This document shows positions 49,201-60,893 of a stretch of DNA of 64,000 nucleotides, piece after piece (within the stretch, counting starts at the first letter, position 1; each line of letters opens with the position of its first letter). A program made the position numbers and the translations under genes. The stretch lies in the NCBI GenBank assembly GCA_025174535.1, contig JALBUN010000003.1:682001-746000 (forward strand). The letters are read 5' to 3'. Under the pieces are notes generated by a model. That model had not been told where the DNA came from and ran no database searches. It worked only from the letters and a program-made list of their open reading frames with translations. This stretch comes from Cantharellus purpuraceus (taxonomy: Eukaryota > Basidiomycota > Agaricomycetes > Cantharellales > Hydnaceae).

Positions 49201-52200
49201 TGCTACTGCCAGCGCTTCGACATCCGTGCGCACGGCAGTTGATCAGGATCGCAATCAAGCATTTACATTGCGAGACATTAATGTTCGGATTCCGCGAGGA
49301 AAGTTGACCGTATGTCTTCATGTACCATGCGATCGATCGATGATTTAATAATTGATCATTGACATCCTCAGGTCGTGACAGGCCCAACAGCATCCGGGAA
49401 GACAGCATTCTTGGTTTGAAAGTTCTCTTATGCACCAACTCTATACTGACATGATTGCATTCAAAAGATGGCCTTGTTAGGCGAGATGGACAGAATTTCT
49501 GGTAGTACACACGTCCCAAAGAACCCAACCATTGTAGATGAGCATGGTCTTCGCAATTCGATCTCTTTCGCTGCACAGACCCCGTGGCTACAGCAACAAA
49601 GCATTAAAGTATAGCAGTAAAATACTTCGTTTTTCAATCGCCAACGATGCTCACAAATCAATTTTTAGGAAAATATCATATTTGAATATCCTTTGGACCC
49701 GGAGCGATATGCTGCCGTTGTGGAAGCTTGTGCCTTGCTACCCGATTTCAAAGCTCTCGGAGACGGCGACCTTACTCAAATAGGACCAAATGGCGTGTCT
49801 CTGTCGGGAGGCCAAAGGGCGAGGTGGGCATCGGGTTGGTGTTGCAGAACCTTACATTGACGATGGCGTAGAGTCGCGCTTGCACGTGCCGTGTATGCCC
49901 CCACTCAGTATCTTATTCTGGATGATATTTTCAGGTATGAACTTGACTTAAAGCATCATCCAGCGGATTGACTAGTATCCACAGTGCTGTTGTAAGATCA
50001 TACCACGGCGTACTTCTGTTGTATCATTCTGAATGTAATCGAAATACAGGACGGTCATACTGCTCGATTTTTGTTTGACAACCTTCTGAAGGGTCCACTT
50101 GTTACTCACCGAGCAGTGTTGCTTGTCACGCATCATGTTGAGCTTGTTCTTCCTGAGACACACCGTCTAATTATAATGTCAGAAGGGAGAATAGAACGGC
50201 AAGGGACCGTCAAGGAGTTGAAAGAGAGGGGTCTCCTTGACCACGTTTCGCATGATTTGGCCCATGTGCAGCGCAAGGAGACGGTGCAAGAGAAGGAAGG
50301 AGATCAGAAGACTCAGCAGAGCACAACTCACGGCGGTGGCACCCTGAAGGTAGCCAGGAAACTAGTTGAGGAGGAAGTGAGGGCGGAAGGTAAAGTCAAG
50401 TGGTCTATCTACAGGAAATATATGAAAGCCTCGTAGGTGATTATATATCCGTAGCGCGGGTGGCTGATTGGGGTTGTTTGCAGTTCCTACTGGACCTGGG
50501 GTTTTGTGGTGATGTGCATCATTATAAGGCAAATGGGAGATGTTGGAACGAGAGTGTGGATGGGAATTTGGGGGTCTGTGTGTATCGGTTTATCGTGACC
50601 CCTCATCTCGATCTGAACGTATCGTGGATAGGCTTACCTATCATCAGCGTCGCTCCTTATAGCCCCTTTTGGGGGAGAAACAAGTCGTCTTCAGAGTCTG
50701 ACTGAGCAGCGTCCAGTCCAACACCTGTTGCGGAACATGACCGTGGCTGGTAATTTCCATGCCGATCGCATCCCAGAGGCACATCTGCATCCTTTGTTCT
50801 ACGTGAGTATCTATTCTGTGATTGGCGTCCTCACCTCCCTTGTGGGCATTGCCAGTCTGTGGGTTGTGCTCACTGGGGGTCTCCATGGCGGTGAGTTTCA
50901 TTTTGAAACAATACCCATTGTCTCATAAAGTGCTTCAAGGATTCGTGTTATTCAAAGACATGCTCATCAGTCTGAGTGGTGCGAATTTCCGATACTTCGA
51001 TACCACGCCGACGGGGAGAATCCTAAATCGCTTCGGAAAAGACGTTGACATGATTGATGGCATGCTGCCCTTTATCACTAGACATATGGCCACCAACCTG
51101 GTGTCTTTTCTCGGCGCCGTAATCACAGTGGCCGTTGTAGTGCCGTGGTTCATTCCATTGGGGGCACTTCTTACATATTGTTATGTCAGGCTAAGCATGG
51201 ACTACTTGGCGACTGGCCGCGACCTCCGACAACTGGAATCTACGTCACGGTCCCCGATCCTCGCGGGATTCAGCGATTTGGTCAGCGGTATTGTCACTGG
51301 TAAGCATTAAGACTCGGGATTGCACAACAGGTTGACTCAATAGACCTATTCGGTAGTCCGCGCATTCTCTGCCGAACGTCAATTCCTAAACAGACATTAC
51401 GGCCGCGTGGACACCAACCAGAGGTTCTGGTATTTCACATGGATGTTAAATCGCTGTGCGTTGCATGTCGTGTGCATTTTGGTTTATTGTATAATATTGC
51501 ACTCAGGGTTGTTGCTAAATTTCGACTTGTTGGGGGCGGTCTGCGTCCTGTGCTCAACAATCTTCGTGCTTGCGGGATCAGTACCAGCTGGATATGCTGC
51601 GTTAGCCGTCGTTAGTGCTACATCCATTTCGACGTCAGTATATTGGACCTGCAAGGGTGTCACCGAACTTGAACTGTGTTTAAAGTAAGCCTTTATGTTA
51701 GACGGGCTTGTTCTGTAAAATTGACATTTAACCTATGCCACCAATGTTAGCTCAGTAGAAAGAGTAGTTGAAGTCCTCAATATACCACAAGAACCTCTGC
51801 GTATTCTTGAAAACCGTCGAGTACCTGCTTATTGGCCATCGAGCTCAGGTTCTGACTCGTTACTCGTTGTGGAAAACCTGGAGGTGAAATACGCCCCCGA
51901 CCTCCCTTCCGTTCTCCATGGTATCTCTTTCTCCTTGAAAGGCAGGCAGCGGGTGGGGCTTCTGGGACGTACTGGCTGTGGCAAGTCAACCTTGGTAAGG
52001 TGTCGACAGTGAAATAAGCACAATAGCTGAGACATGTTTCTGTGAAGGCAACAAGCCTCCTCAGGTTCGTGGAGCCCACCAATGGGAGGATTATCATCGA
52101 CGGCATCGATATCGCCAGCATCGGAACCCATGACCTCCGTTCGCGGGTAACATACATTCCACAGGATGCTGCTCTTTTCACAGGCACCGTCCGGTTCGTA

Positions 52201-53021
52201 TTCATGTTTATGGCGACAGCTGTACGAGATTCATCCTACCATGTGTTCCAGGGATAACCTTGACCCATTCAATGAGCACTCAGATGCCGAATGCCTGGAT
52301 GCACTGGCTCGTGTGCACTTGAACAGCCCTAGCTCCTCCAAAAGGTGGTCCTCTCGGACATCACAAAGTCCGTCATTGCACGGCGATCAAGAAGAAACTA
52401 TGCCCCCCTCTGGCTCCGAAACCGCCACTATGCCAGGCGATCCAGACAGCCAAATCATAATCACATTGGATACCCCTGTGTCAACCTGTGGGCAGAATTC
52501 CAGCCACGGTCAGCGGCAACTCTTGGCTATGGCCCGCGCGTTGTTGAGGCAAAGCGGAGTGGTTATTCTGGAAGAGGCTACAAGTTCCATCGATAAGGCA
52601 AGTGCTCACATCAGGAGTTTGTGCATGGGAATACATCTGTTTATCCTTCTATTATATAGGCCGCAGACATCAAAATCCAGGCAGCCATTCGGAAAGAGTT
52701 CAACCACTCCCTGCTCCTTACCATTGCGCACAGACTAGATGCGATCATCGATGTACGTCATGTGCTATCAGCTACGAGCGGAGACTGATGACGGCTTGCT
52801 CAGTTTGATTGTCTCATAGTGCTGGACAAGGGTCGCATAGCGGAGTTCGACACGCCTTTCAACCTGATTCGAAGGGAAGGGGGAGGTATGTATCCCAGCA
52901 ACACCAGGATTCCATGGCTCCACCACTGAAGCTACTATATGTAGTGTTCCGCGAGATGTGCATCCAAAGTGGCACATACAATGAGCTGGAGGCTGCGGCA
53001 CGCGCTCATGCCCAGGTATAG
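46298..53021 (+). CDS. ABCC-type ABC transporter, copy 2
   Basis: Paralogue of the transporter at 36675-43442, opposite strand, sharing exon layout. ATG 46298 ([18 protein letters not shown]). N-terminal helices [20 protein letters not shown]1: Walker [12 protein letters not shown] (about 49385), signature [15 protein letters not shown], Walker [18 protein letters not shown] built across a 7-nt microexon (49985-49991). TMD2 has [21 protein letters not shown]2: Walker [11 protein letters not shown] (about 51970), an insert with many Ser/Pro, signature [18 protein letters not shown], and Walker [13 protein letters not shown], where the magnesium-binding Asp is Glu. C-terminus [20 protein letters not shown], ending HAQV, stop 53019-53021. 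No certain frame damage, but NBD2 is less canonical than in copy 1, so ATP hydrolysis there may be weaker. Confidence 0.88.
49985..49991 (+). other. 7-nt microexon, ABC copy 2
   Basis: TGCTGTT between ccacag and gtaaga. It supplies the same Ser-Ala-Val as in copy 1. Flanking introns are 50 and 58 nt. Confidence 0.85.
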
Positions 53022-53395
53022 AATGTTGCCGTTGCAGATGGGTGCATACTTAGGCCTGGATCTTCAGGAGATAGCAGTTGGTATTAGATCTTGTAAGTTC
53101 TATGACTCCACTCGCCTCAAAAGTCGGCTCATTTCCTTTCCTGCTTAGTAGTGTCCTGATTCTAATATCCTAATGGTCATGCTTCGGTGCCCAACTTGAG
53201 CTCTGCGCAATTGATGCTTGCCTGTAACGATCCCTTAAAGCTTCCTCCGGAAGGCTGTACAGACCAATGCGCGCTTTGAGTGGCCAACATAGGGGCAATA
53301 GCCAACAAACTGAAAGTCACCACTGCACGAGATGAAGAGCTTAGGACCTTGTGGCACTGATATGCCGGCATTGTACACTTGAGCACTTGGAGTGA
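53022..53395. other. short convergent intergenic
   Basis: 3' ends of ABC copy 2 and mL41 face each other here. Nothing else seen. Confidence 0.5.
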
Positions 53396-53866
53396 TCATT
53401 TTGAGTCATCAGCTCTTCGATTAGTTAACTGCAAGAGGCTTCGTCCATCGAGCTTTTTCACGCCGCCATACACTTCTCTTCTCTCCTCTATTGATAATTT
53501 GGCTCCTCGATGGACGTACGGCCGCAGCTTTGAGGATATGTTATGAATACAATGTACAAGCCAAGATGAAATGAGCGAGTACATACCGGTGAATTGATTA
53601 TGCTTTCAATAGATGGAGCAACGAAATATCGCACTTTCTCGTCAATAATGCGGTACTTGGCCTTTCCACTGATCACATGTTTTCCTGGAGCACCAGTACG
53701 GTGTCCACCAGGTAGAAATGCAGCCCGCGTTCCTATCGAGTTGGGTTGAGTAAAGAGGCCATCAAACCGTAGTTTGCAACAAACCTTTGTAATAATCCTT
53801 ATTCCCTCGTTTGGGTGTCAAGGGGCGTCGGGAGGCTTTGCTCAAACTCACGAGCGTCGGAAACAT
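53396..53866 (-). CDS. MRPL27: mitochondrial large ribosomal subunit protein mL41
   Basis: Component of the mitochondrial 54S subunit. ATG 53866 gives MFPTLVSLSKASRRPLTPKR, a basic, arginine-rich start fitting a mitochondrial targeting peptide. Then GNKDYYKGTRAAFLPGGHRT, GAPGKHVISGKAKYRIIDEK and VRYFVAPSIESIINSPLKPYV-type sequence across two introns (first donor at 53784). It ends NRRADDSK with stop TGA 53396-53398. The block NKDYYKGTRAxFLPGGHRTG is diagnostic of the MRPL27/mL41 family. Divergently transcribed from TSR3 with 41 bp between start codons. Confidence 0.92.
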
Positions 53867-53907
53867 GACACGCACAGTGTGCAGACGGAGTTACAAAATT
53901 TCTCGCT
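53867..53907. promoter_or_regulatory. 41-bp bidirectional promoter/leader gap
   Basis: The only DNA between the start codons of mL41 (-) and TSR3 (+). The core promoters must overlap each other or extend into the neighbouring coding sequence. Confidence 0.7.
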
Positions 53908-55103
53908 ATGCCTAGGAAACAGTCAAAGGGAGTAGCAAGCAAAACGCAACGGGGAAAGAATAAAGGAGTTAAACATTCAAGCCAGCTGGAAGAGAGACCA
54001 CTGTCTGCTATTGATGTACCGGACTTCAGCGACCGAGAGGAGGGTTTAGAGGAAGAGGGTCATCCGGACCATGGTCCGTGAATACATGAGATTTAATATT
54101 TTAATGTCTGACATATGCTCATAGACATCCCTGTTGCAATGTGGGTAGGTGCTTTGATTATGGTAATAAACGATCTTTGAATTTCACCATCAGGATTTTG
54201 ATCATTGTGACCCACGAAGATGCAGCGGCAAAAAGTTATCTAGATTAGGTCTCATCAAGGATTTAAGAGTCGGTCAACGATTCCATGGCATAGTGGTGAC
54301 GTTAGCTTTCTTTTTCATCGTGCATTCCTTGAGCTCCTTTTTTGAGTCTCTGACAATGCAGCCCCGAAGGCAAGCAGCCAGTGTCACCCTCAGATCGTGC
54401 AATCGTCGCAGAATCAGGTCTCGCAGTCGTCGAATGCTCCTGGGCTCGATTGGATGATGTGCCGTTTTCCAAAATCCGGTCACCCCATGAACGTCTCCGT
54501 AAGCGTACTGTCCCGAAGACCGCAATATCTATTGACGTTTGCAAGGCTAGTACCTTATTTAATTGCCACCAATCCTGTCAACTACGGCAAGCCGTGGCGA
54601 TTAAACTGCGTGGAAGCGCTTGCAGCCGCGTTTTATATCGCTGGTTTCGATCAACACGCGGAAAGACTGCTCGAGAAATTCTCCTGGGGTCATTCCTTTT
54701 GGGAAGTTAATCAGTACGTATTCTCACCATGACCCTTATGAAGAAGATACCATGACTATCTTATCCAGACCATTAATAGAGCGGTATCGTACATGTGAAA
54801 CTGCAGCGCAAGTGGCTAAGATGCAAGAGCAAATTATCTCGGATGCAGAAGCGGAATACACGGAGAATCGGCGTAAAGGCAAGTCAAACCCTCGGGCAGT
54901 TGTCATATTTGGCCTCAAGCAGTCCACCAGCTCGCGAAGAGGAAGATGGGGATCTTTTGGTTGCAAACCCAAATCATGCAGGTCGTTCTCAGTACCTTAA
55001 GATGGATTCCTCGTCGGACTCGGAGGATAGCGAGCTCACCACAGATACTGCGGCAGATGGAGCCATAACAGGAAGAGCCAATAGCAACGAAACTGGTACT
55101 TAG
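53908..55103 (+). CDS. TSR3: 18S rRNA aminocarboxypropyltransferase Tsr3
   Basis: Transfers the 3-amino-3-carboxypropyl group from S-adenosylmethionine to the hypermodified pseudouridine of 18S rRNA in late cytoplasmic pre-40S particles. ATG 53908 gives [17 protein letters not shown], a basic start. After acidic residues, two introns lead to [20 protein letters not shown] and [20 protein letters not shown], the diagnostic N-domain. Further blocks: [58 protein letters not shown], and [20 protein letters not shown] followed by EVN. An acidic Ser-rich tail ends at stop TAG 55101-55103. About six introns. Very clear family match. Confidence 0.94.
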
Positions 55104-55260
55104 CCTTAGGCCATTTGGGGCGTATGTACATGTGCTATACGGTACTGATATCCGCAGTCTAGTCTATCAGTTATACGTAAGCACGAACTATTGATGACCG
55201 TTGTGATCACGTGACACGACGCGTTCAAGTTCAAATCTCAGCTCTGCGCGTGTAGTACCC

Positions 55261-57931
55261 ATGGCTGCCAAAGTCAAGGTAGCAGCCCGCCTTAGACCTT
55301 TTATCAATTCCGAGCACCCCGATAATGCTGTTATTGTTTCTCCTGCTGAATCCACGATTTCCATCGCCAACCTTCGCAATGCTAACGAGCGCTTCAAGTT
55401 CTCCTTCTCCTCATGTTACGATCAGTCTGCCTCTCAGGAAGAGATATTTAAGAAGGACGTTAGACCCCTGGTGGATCATGTCCTCAATGGTTTAGTGTAC
55501 GTAACAAATCTTGTTGTCTGGCGACCCAATATTTGCTATTACTCTGGAGAGGAACGTCTGGTTTGCGTGGCCCTCCCTTGCTACCCAGAATATTGTTTCT
55601 CATATGCATGTGTTGACCCACTTGCGCTTCAGCTGTACAGTATTCGCGTATGGAGTGACCAGTTCGGGCAAAACGCACACTATCCAGGGTAGTGCTGCGG
55701 AACCTGGGATCATTCCGCGAGTTATGAAAGTAGGTATCGGGTGTTAGTCCTACCTTGCACAATGCTGATACGGAACGTCGAAAGGCTCTTATTGATCGGA
55801 AGGACCAGTTACAGCTGGGCTCAGTCTCCTTGACTGTCTCTTACATGGAAATTTACAAAGACGAGGTGTACGATCTCCTTGTTGCGAGAGATAACGTAAG
55901 CTTCTCTTTGCAGCACTTTTTTTTTTTGCCTCACTCAGAGTTGATATTTAGGCTCCCAAGTTGCCTATTCGAGAGGATCCAACAGGAAAGATTATAGTCG
56001 CCAATCTTACTGACAAGCCAATCGTTTCCTTCCCAGAATTCGATAGGCTCTATTCGCTTGCATGTAAATCTCGTTCAACTGGAGCGACAAATCTGAATCG
56101 TGCTTCTTCTCGTTCTCATGCAATACTGGCAATAACGGTTACCAAGCTCGACACTGTTGAGCAGAAAGGTACGCCAAGACTATGGACGTTATGGCTCCAT
56201 TTATCTGAAACTGTGGAGTAGTTCTGACAGGGAAGATAAACTTAGTGGACCTCGCAGGCTCAGAGAATAACAAAGTAATGTCGCGTTCTGTGTCTGATTA
56301 AGAAACCAGCTCAATCGCAGACCAGCTGACTGGAAACGACCCTGCGAGAATGGCTGAGTCTGCAGCTATCAACAAAAGTTTGACTGTTCTTGGACAGGTC
56401 GTTCATGCTCTAAACACCAATGCGGTGCGTCTTTCGATATATCATATGAATGCCCACTAACGTACACCGACCAGCCCCGGATACCATACCGCGACTCAAA
56501 ACTCACGCGTATTCTTCAGGATGCGCTGGGTGGGTCATCAATTGGCTTGCTTATATGTAACCTGGCACCAGGAATGAAGTTCAGGCAGGATACCTTGAAC
56601 ACACTCAAGTTAGTGGTCACTCGTTCCACTCTCAGAAATACGTTGGGTATTGATTTTTTTGCTCCAGCTTTGCATCGCGCACGAAGGAGATTGAAAACAA
56701 GCCAACAGTGAATGAACGAGGTATACAGACGACGGCCACATCACAATGGTCTTTATATCTAACAAACTCATGTCGCAGACACTCACGTACCTAAACTTCA
56801 ATTTGCACCAACACTGGCACCCGCTACTACCCGTCTCCCTCTCGTTTCCCGTGCTATTCCTGGACTATCTCGGATGTCCATGGGTGGATCAAACTATCAG
56901 AGCCTGATGGTTCCATCTATCGGTGGCTTTGGTTACAATGGAGCTGGCCGACATTCCATTGGTGGCGTAGAACATCTCAATGAGGCGAATACAATGCCGC
57001 AAGCACAACAGCAGATGGACATTGATGCGAAGGTAGGTAGTTTTGCTCACAGGACGGTTCGCCTTGAATGAGACCTCCATCTCAGATTTCTCGCGCCGTT
57101 CAACAAGAGGTTGAACGTAGGCTTGCAGAACGCGAAGCCCAAGAGCGTGCAAGATTTGAGGAACTGGAACGTCAAGAACGCGAGCGAGCAGCCGAACGAG
57201 AACGACAAGAAGATGAACAGCGTGCCTCATTAATGAAAAAACATGATGAGTTAAATAAGCTCCTAAAAAAGACATTGCGTAAAGCGGAGAAGGAAAAGTA
57301 GGTAAACTGGCAGCGATGTTGATCCAAACTGACATCCTAATTAAATAGTCAGAAAACGTCGGAGGGGGCTGAATGCGAGAAGGCACTCAGTCCAAAGAAA
57401 GCCAAGAAGTTGGCCATGGCGTATGTTTCTCTTGGTCGAGACTATTTACAGAGGTGATGGCAATCCGCATTTCTCAATGGCGCATTTCCTGACTTCCACG
57501 CAGCAAAGAGCCGGACTACAATGCAGCCCTTAAACTTTGGATGCAAGCAGAGTCATATGTACCAGAAAACAAGGCATTGAAGAAGCGGTGAGGTGTGAAC
57601 AACTCGTTAACACCTGCCTATTCATATTTTCCATAGTATAACAGAGTTACAGATCGCAATACGGGAAGGAGTGTCGTACAAACTAGGCAAGCGTCAGAGG
57701 GAATCGTCCGACACCATTGAATCCCCAGTGTCAGGCTCGCCATCTGGATCTCGAGACCATAAGGAGAGTAATAAGAGGAGACGTAGAGCAAGGTTGGCCC
57801 TGGCCAAGGAGCGTGGAGAACTGGATCCGGCAGCGATGCGAACACCATCACCTAGAAAACACAAGAGTAAGAAGAAAGATGTATTTCTGCAGGATAGCGA
57901 TGAAGATTTGTTGGTGGTGGATGGGAACTAG
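55261..57931 (+). CDS. kinesin motor protein, probably kinesin-10 (Kid/KIF22-like)
   Basis: Microtubule motor with an N-terminal motor domain. ATG 55261 gives [19 protein letters not shown]-loop [10 protein letters not shown] follows an intron that joins NGLV to CTVFAYG (about 55634). Other motor motifs: [14 protein letters not shown], switch [12 protein letters not shown], switch [46 protein letters not shown] and [16 protein letters not shown]. After the motor come a low-complexity neck, a strongly charged coiled coil ([20 protein letters not shown] and onward) and a basic tail with [40 protein letters not shown] and an acidic end. About ten introns; stop TAG 57929-57931. The class is inferred from the tail organisation; I see no clear helix-hairpin-helix of animal Kid, so other minor kinesin classes remain possible. 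Confidence 0.85.
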
Positions 57932-58394
57932 CTTGTATTGTATTATACTTCTTTCCTAACGTTGCACCCTTACCTTGGGGTCTGATAAGTAACATGACAG
58001 CCACAATAAGGTTCTGAACGTTTCTTTGAATATCATTAAGACTGCATCCTGATTTTGCGGACACTACCAGTTCCTGTGCGTGAACTTTCAAGTGTTCTGA
58101 TGGCTAGAACTCCCAATTTAAGTAGATTACAGTATCTATGACCACGACATCAAAACTATGGATCCATGACTCGACATCCATGAGATTTCGAAGTGTAGCG
58201 CCCGGTTGCAATACGTCCTAACACTGATTCAGATGGTGCAAATTGACTCCAGCTGGTCACGGGCACCCGTCGAACACTTTCCATCCCTAAATCAAGAATA
58301 CAGGACTCCAGACACCTCCTGACAAGATGATATGAGACGTGACAAACGTTGCACATATGCATCATTTCTCAGTACTTCTCATGGCAATCTCTCA
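57932..58394. other. intergenic after kinesin
   Basis: Nothing recognised. Confidence 0.45.
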
Positions 58395-58900
58395 GGGTTT
58401 CCAAAAGGTCACATAGTCTACTAGCTAGGGCTCCCTTGGGTCCTACTGATCTAAAGAGTCGAACGGCAACAGCTCTAGTACTGGCGTGTTGGTCTGACCA
58501 TGAATGTCTGCAAAGGCGACCTGACGAACCCATACGTCAGAGAGCTATGGTCGAGTCGACGCTTCCTTCAGTCGAACTGGTTGCGCTTATCATCACGCCT
58601 TCGTTACCTATTCCACTGCCACATCTTGTCTCCAAAATACTTGCGTGCATTCGAGCCCCATTTCTTGCCTACTCTCACGATCTCCGAGATAGAGGAGCTC
58701 GAACGCCAGCTTGCAGTGGTGAACAGTAACGGTTGACAAGTGTCGCCGCGCCACGATGGCGTACCGCGTTGTTTGCTGAATTTTGTAGAGCTCGTAACCT
58801 GGCTCACCCTGGGATGCATTCACGGTGGCACGTACAATGAATTGGGGCTGCCGCAAAGGCGCAAGCCGAGCATAACTTTGAAGCATGACGCGACTCGGAA
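58395..58900 (+). pseudogene. ABCC transporter pseudogene with internal deletion
   Basis: 5' part: [18 protein letters not shown] at 58500 and the bases before it closely follow ABC copy 1, including its upstream flank (GGGTCCTACTGAT against GGGTCCTATTGAT). The match runs to CTGGCTCACCCTGGGA (about 58811). There it jumps directly to the last coding segment (GGCACGTACAATGAATTGG, then GGCGCAAGCCGAGC), which in the intact genes lies over 6 kb downstream. Frameshifts and a TGA at about 58734 break the reading frame. It is a genomic, not processed, copy because the upstream non-coding flank is present. Confidence 0.85.
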
Positions 58901-59493
58901 GAGGCAGTCGCAATTATATAGTGGATGTCTTATAGCAATTAACCCCCTCTTTTGAATAGGATAGTTTTCTTTTATTGACAGGTGACTAAAAATAAACAGT
59001 GAGGTGCTCGTGGGCTTAGCATAAGCAGACTCTTAATTTAAATACTGCGAGCATTGTCAGTCAAAGTGAGTTCAGAAGACTTGGATGGTTCAACGTTAAT
59101 ACCTGCAGGAGTACTCTCCTTATATACAAATGAGTGTTTCTGATAATGACTCTCAATTTGACGAGTCAGACGAACGATCCTCCTTGATATTGTCTGCTCT
59201 CAGTCTCGTCTCGTCTACCCTTCTTTACCCTCTACTCTCTTGTCTCACCCATCCTTCTTTATCCTCCACCCTCCATCTCACCTGCCGTTCCATCTCGCCT
59301 ACCTTACATCGCCGTTCTGACATCAAGCATGACTTCTCTCCGTGCAAGTGTACTCAACCGGAACTTGGCGAAGACGGGTGCTGGTGTTAGAATACGCTCT
59401 AATGCACATATACACCCACAGCGGCGTTAGAACAGCTAGGCGCTGAAAGCGCGAGTATTAATATTCTTTCCTCAGTTGTTCTATACCATGACA
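58901..59493. other. intergenic, nothing certain
   Basis: An 86-codon frame at 59130-59390 (+) starts with an acidic Ser/Asp stretch, followed by Ser/Leu-rich sequence. No domain; not supported as a gene. Confidence 0.4.
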
Positions 59494-60310
59494 TCAAGCG
59501 CCATCGCCTCTTCGAAGCCGGTTGAACTTGGGAAGCATCTCCCGCAAGTAGTCTGCGTGTTTTTTTCGCAGATCAATTTCTTGGACTTTTCCGCGTCCAC
59601 TCCACATTCTTCTCTCTGAGGCTGTCCCGTACACAACCTTTGTGAAAATTGTAATTTGTTGTTTGAGTGATCAAATGTCAAGCTGGCACAGACTTACAGT
59701 GTAGTCCTCTAAGACTTCGTCTTCTGACGGAACTACGAGACAGCCTGCTCCGATGACGCAGTATGATGTTAACCGAACTGTATGGTGTAAACGTGCTCGA
59801 GTTGAAATTGTATTCGCATTTCCCATTGTTGGCGACTCGACACCTGGATGATGCATCTGCATCTGTGCCACGTTCGAGCCTAGGAGACAATATCATATAC
59901 TCACGACACCCGATCTCAAAAAGATTGTCATCTCCTATACGCATTATTTCTTTCCGTCTATTGGTCATTTCGTCATACAGTGACTGGTGCTAAAGCAATC
60001 CGCCTACCTGTTCACAATGATAGCACCTTCCTCAATGATACATCCTTGTCCAATAACAATGGGTCCAGCTATAGCAAATATAGTTGCCTTGGGATGAACA
60101 ACAGTTCCTGTAGAAATATCATCATATCATCAAACACATTCCACATAATATATTCTCGAGGTGTTGTACCAGCTCCGATTGTAATATCCCCCTTTAACTC
60201 GACATCCTGACAAACCACAGCCTTCGAATGGATCGTAAATTTGTCTTTCCTACGCTTTTTCGATTGGCAAGCGGCGTAGGGGAGGTATGAAATGCTTACA
60301 TTGGCGGCAT
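59494..60310 (-). CDS. DCTN6: dynactin subunit p27 (DCTN6)
   Basis: Pointed-end subunit of dynactin, the cargo adaptor of cytoplasmic dynein. ATG 60310 gives MPPM and, after an intron, [20 protein letters not shown] and DITIGAG, starting the left-handed beta-helix of hexapeptide repeats. Then [44 protein letters not shown] and [20 protein letters not shown]. The C-terminal helix is [20 protein letters not shown], ending RRGDGA with stop TGA 59494-59496. About five introns. The pattern IVIGxGxxIEExAxIxN is diagnostic for p27 rather than p25. Length is normal. Confidence 0.9.
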
Positions 60311-60893
60311 TACTGCAGGAGGAAGTGGCAAAACTCCGCAATTCAAACCCAGAGCGACCACTCGTATGAAGGTCATTTCATTCATATTAAGGATTCTGAA
60401 CCGGTTCGGGAAACACTTTAACGCGGTCAGTGGAGTGCTGCCCTTCGTTCGCGGAACCTGTATGCTAGTTTCGGGCATATTGAAGACTTGCATGCGTCAG
60501 TGTGCATGAAGATGATAGTGAGAATATACTAGCTGTCACATATTACTGTGCTAGCTCATGAACATGTGAGAACAAACGAATGTGCTATCACTATATTATT
60601 TCAGACTTGGATATTCCTAAACCCGGGCGAAAGGATCCACGGTGAGCACCCGTGCATGATGTGGAACCACCATCATGCGGGAGACCGTCCTATGATCAAC
60701 GATCGTGCAGTTCACAGAGCCGCTTAGCCAAAAATACAACTACCCGTCCGAAAGACCACAATGAAACAGAATTTCAGAAGCTAGAACTACTTGTAGTGGA
60801 ATTGCTACGAAACGAATGACTGTCAAGGGTGTCAGTTTGATGCACGGATTAAATCAAGAACAAATTACGTACCTTTCAGTGGTCAAAGTCGCA
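60311..60893. other. intergenic, DCTN6 promoter side
   Basis: Nothing recognised. Confidence 0.45.
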
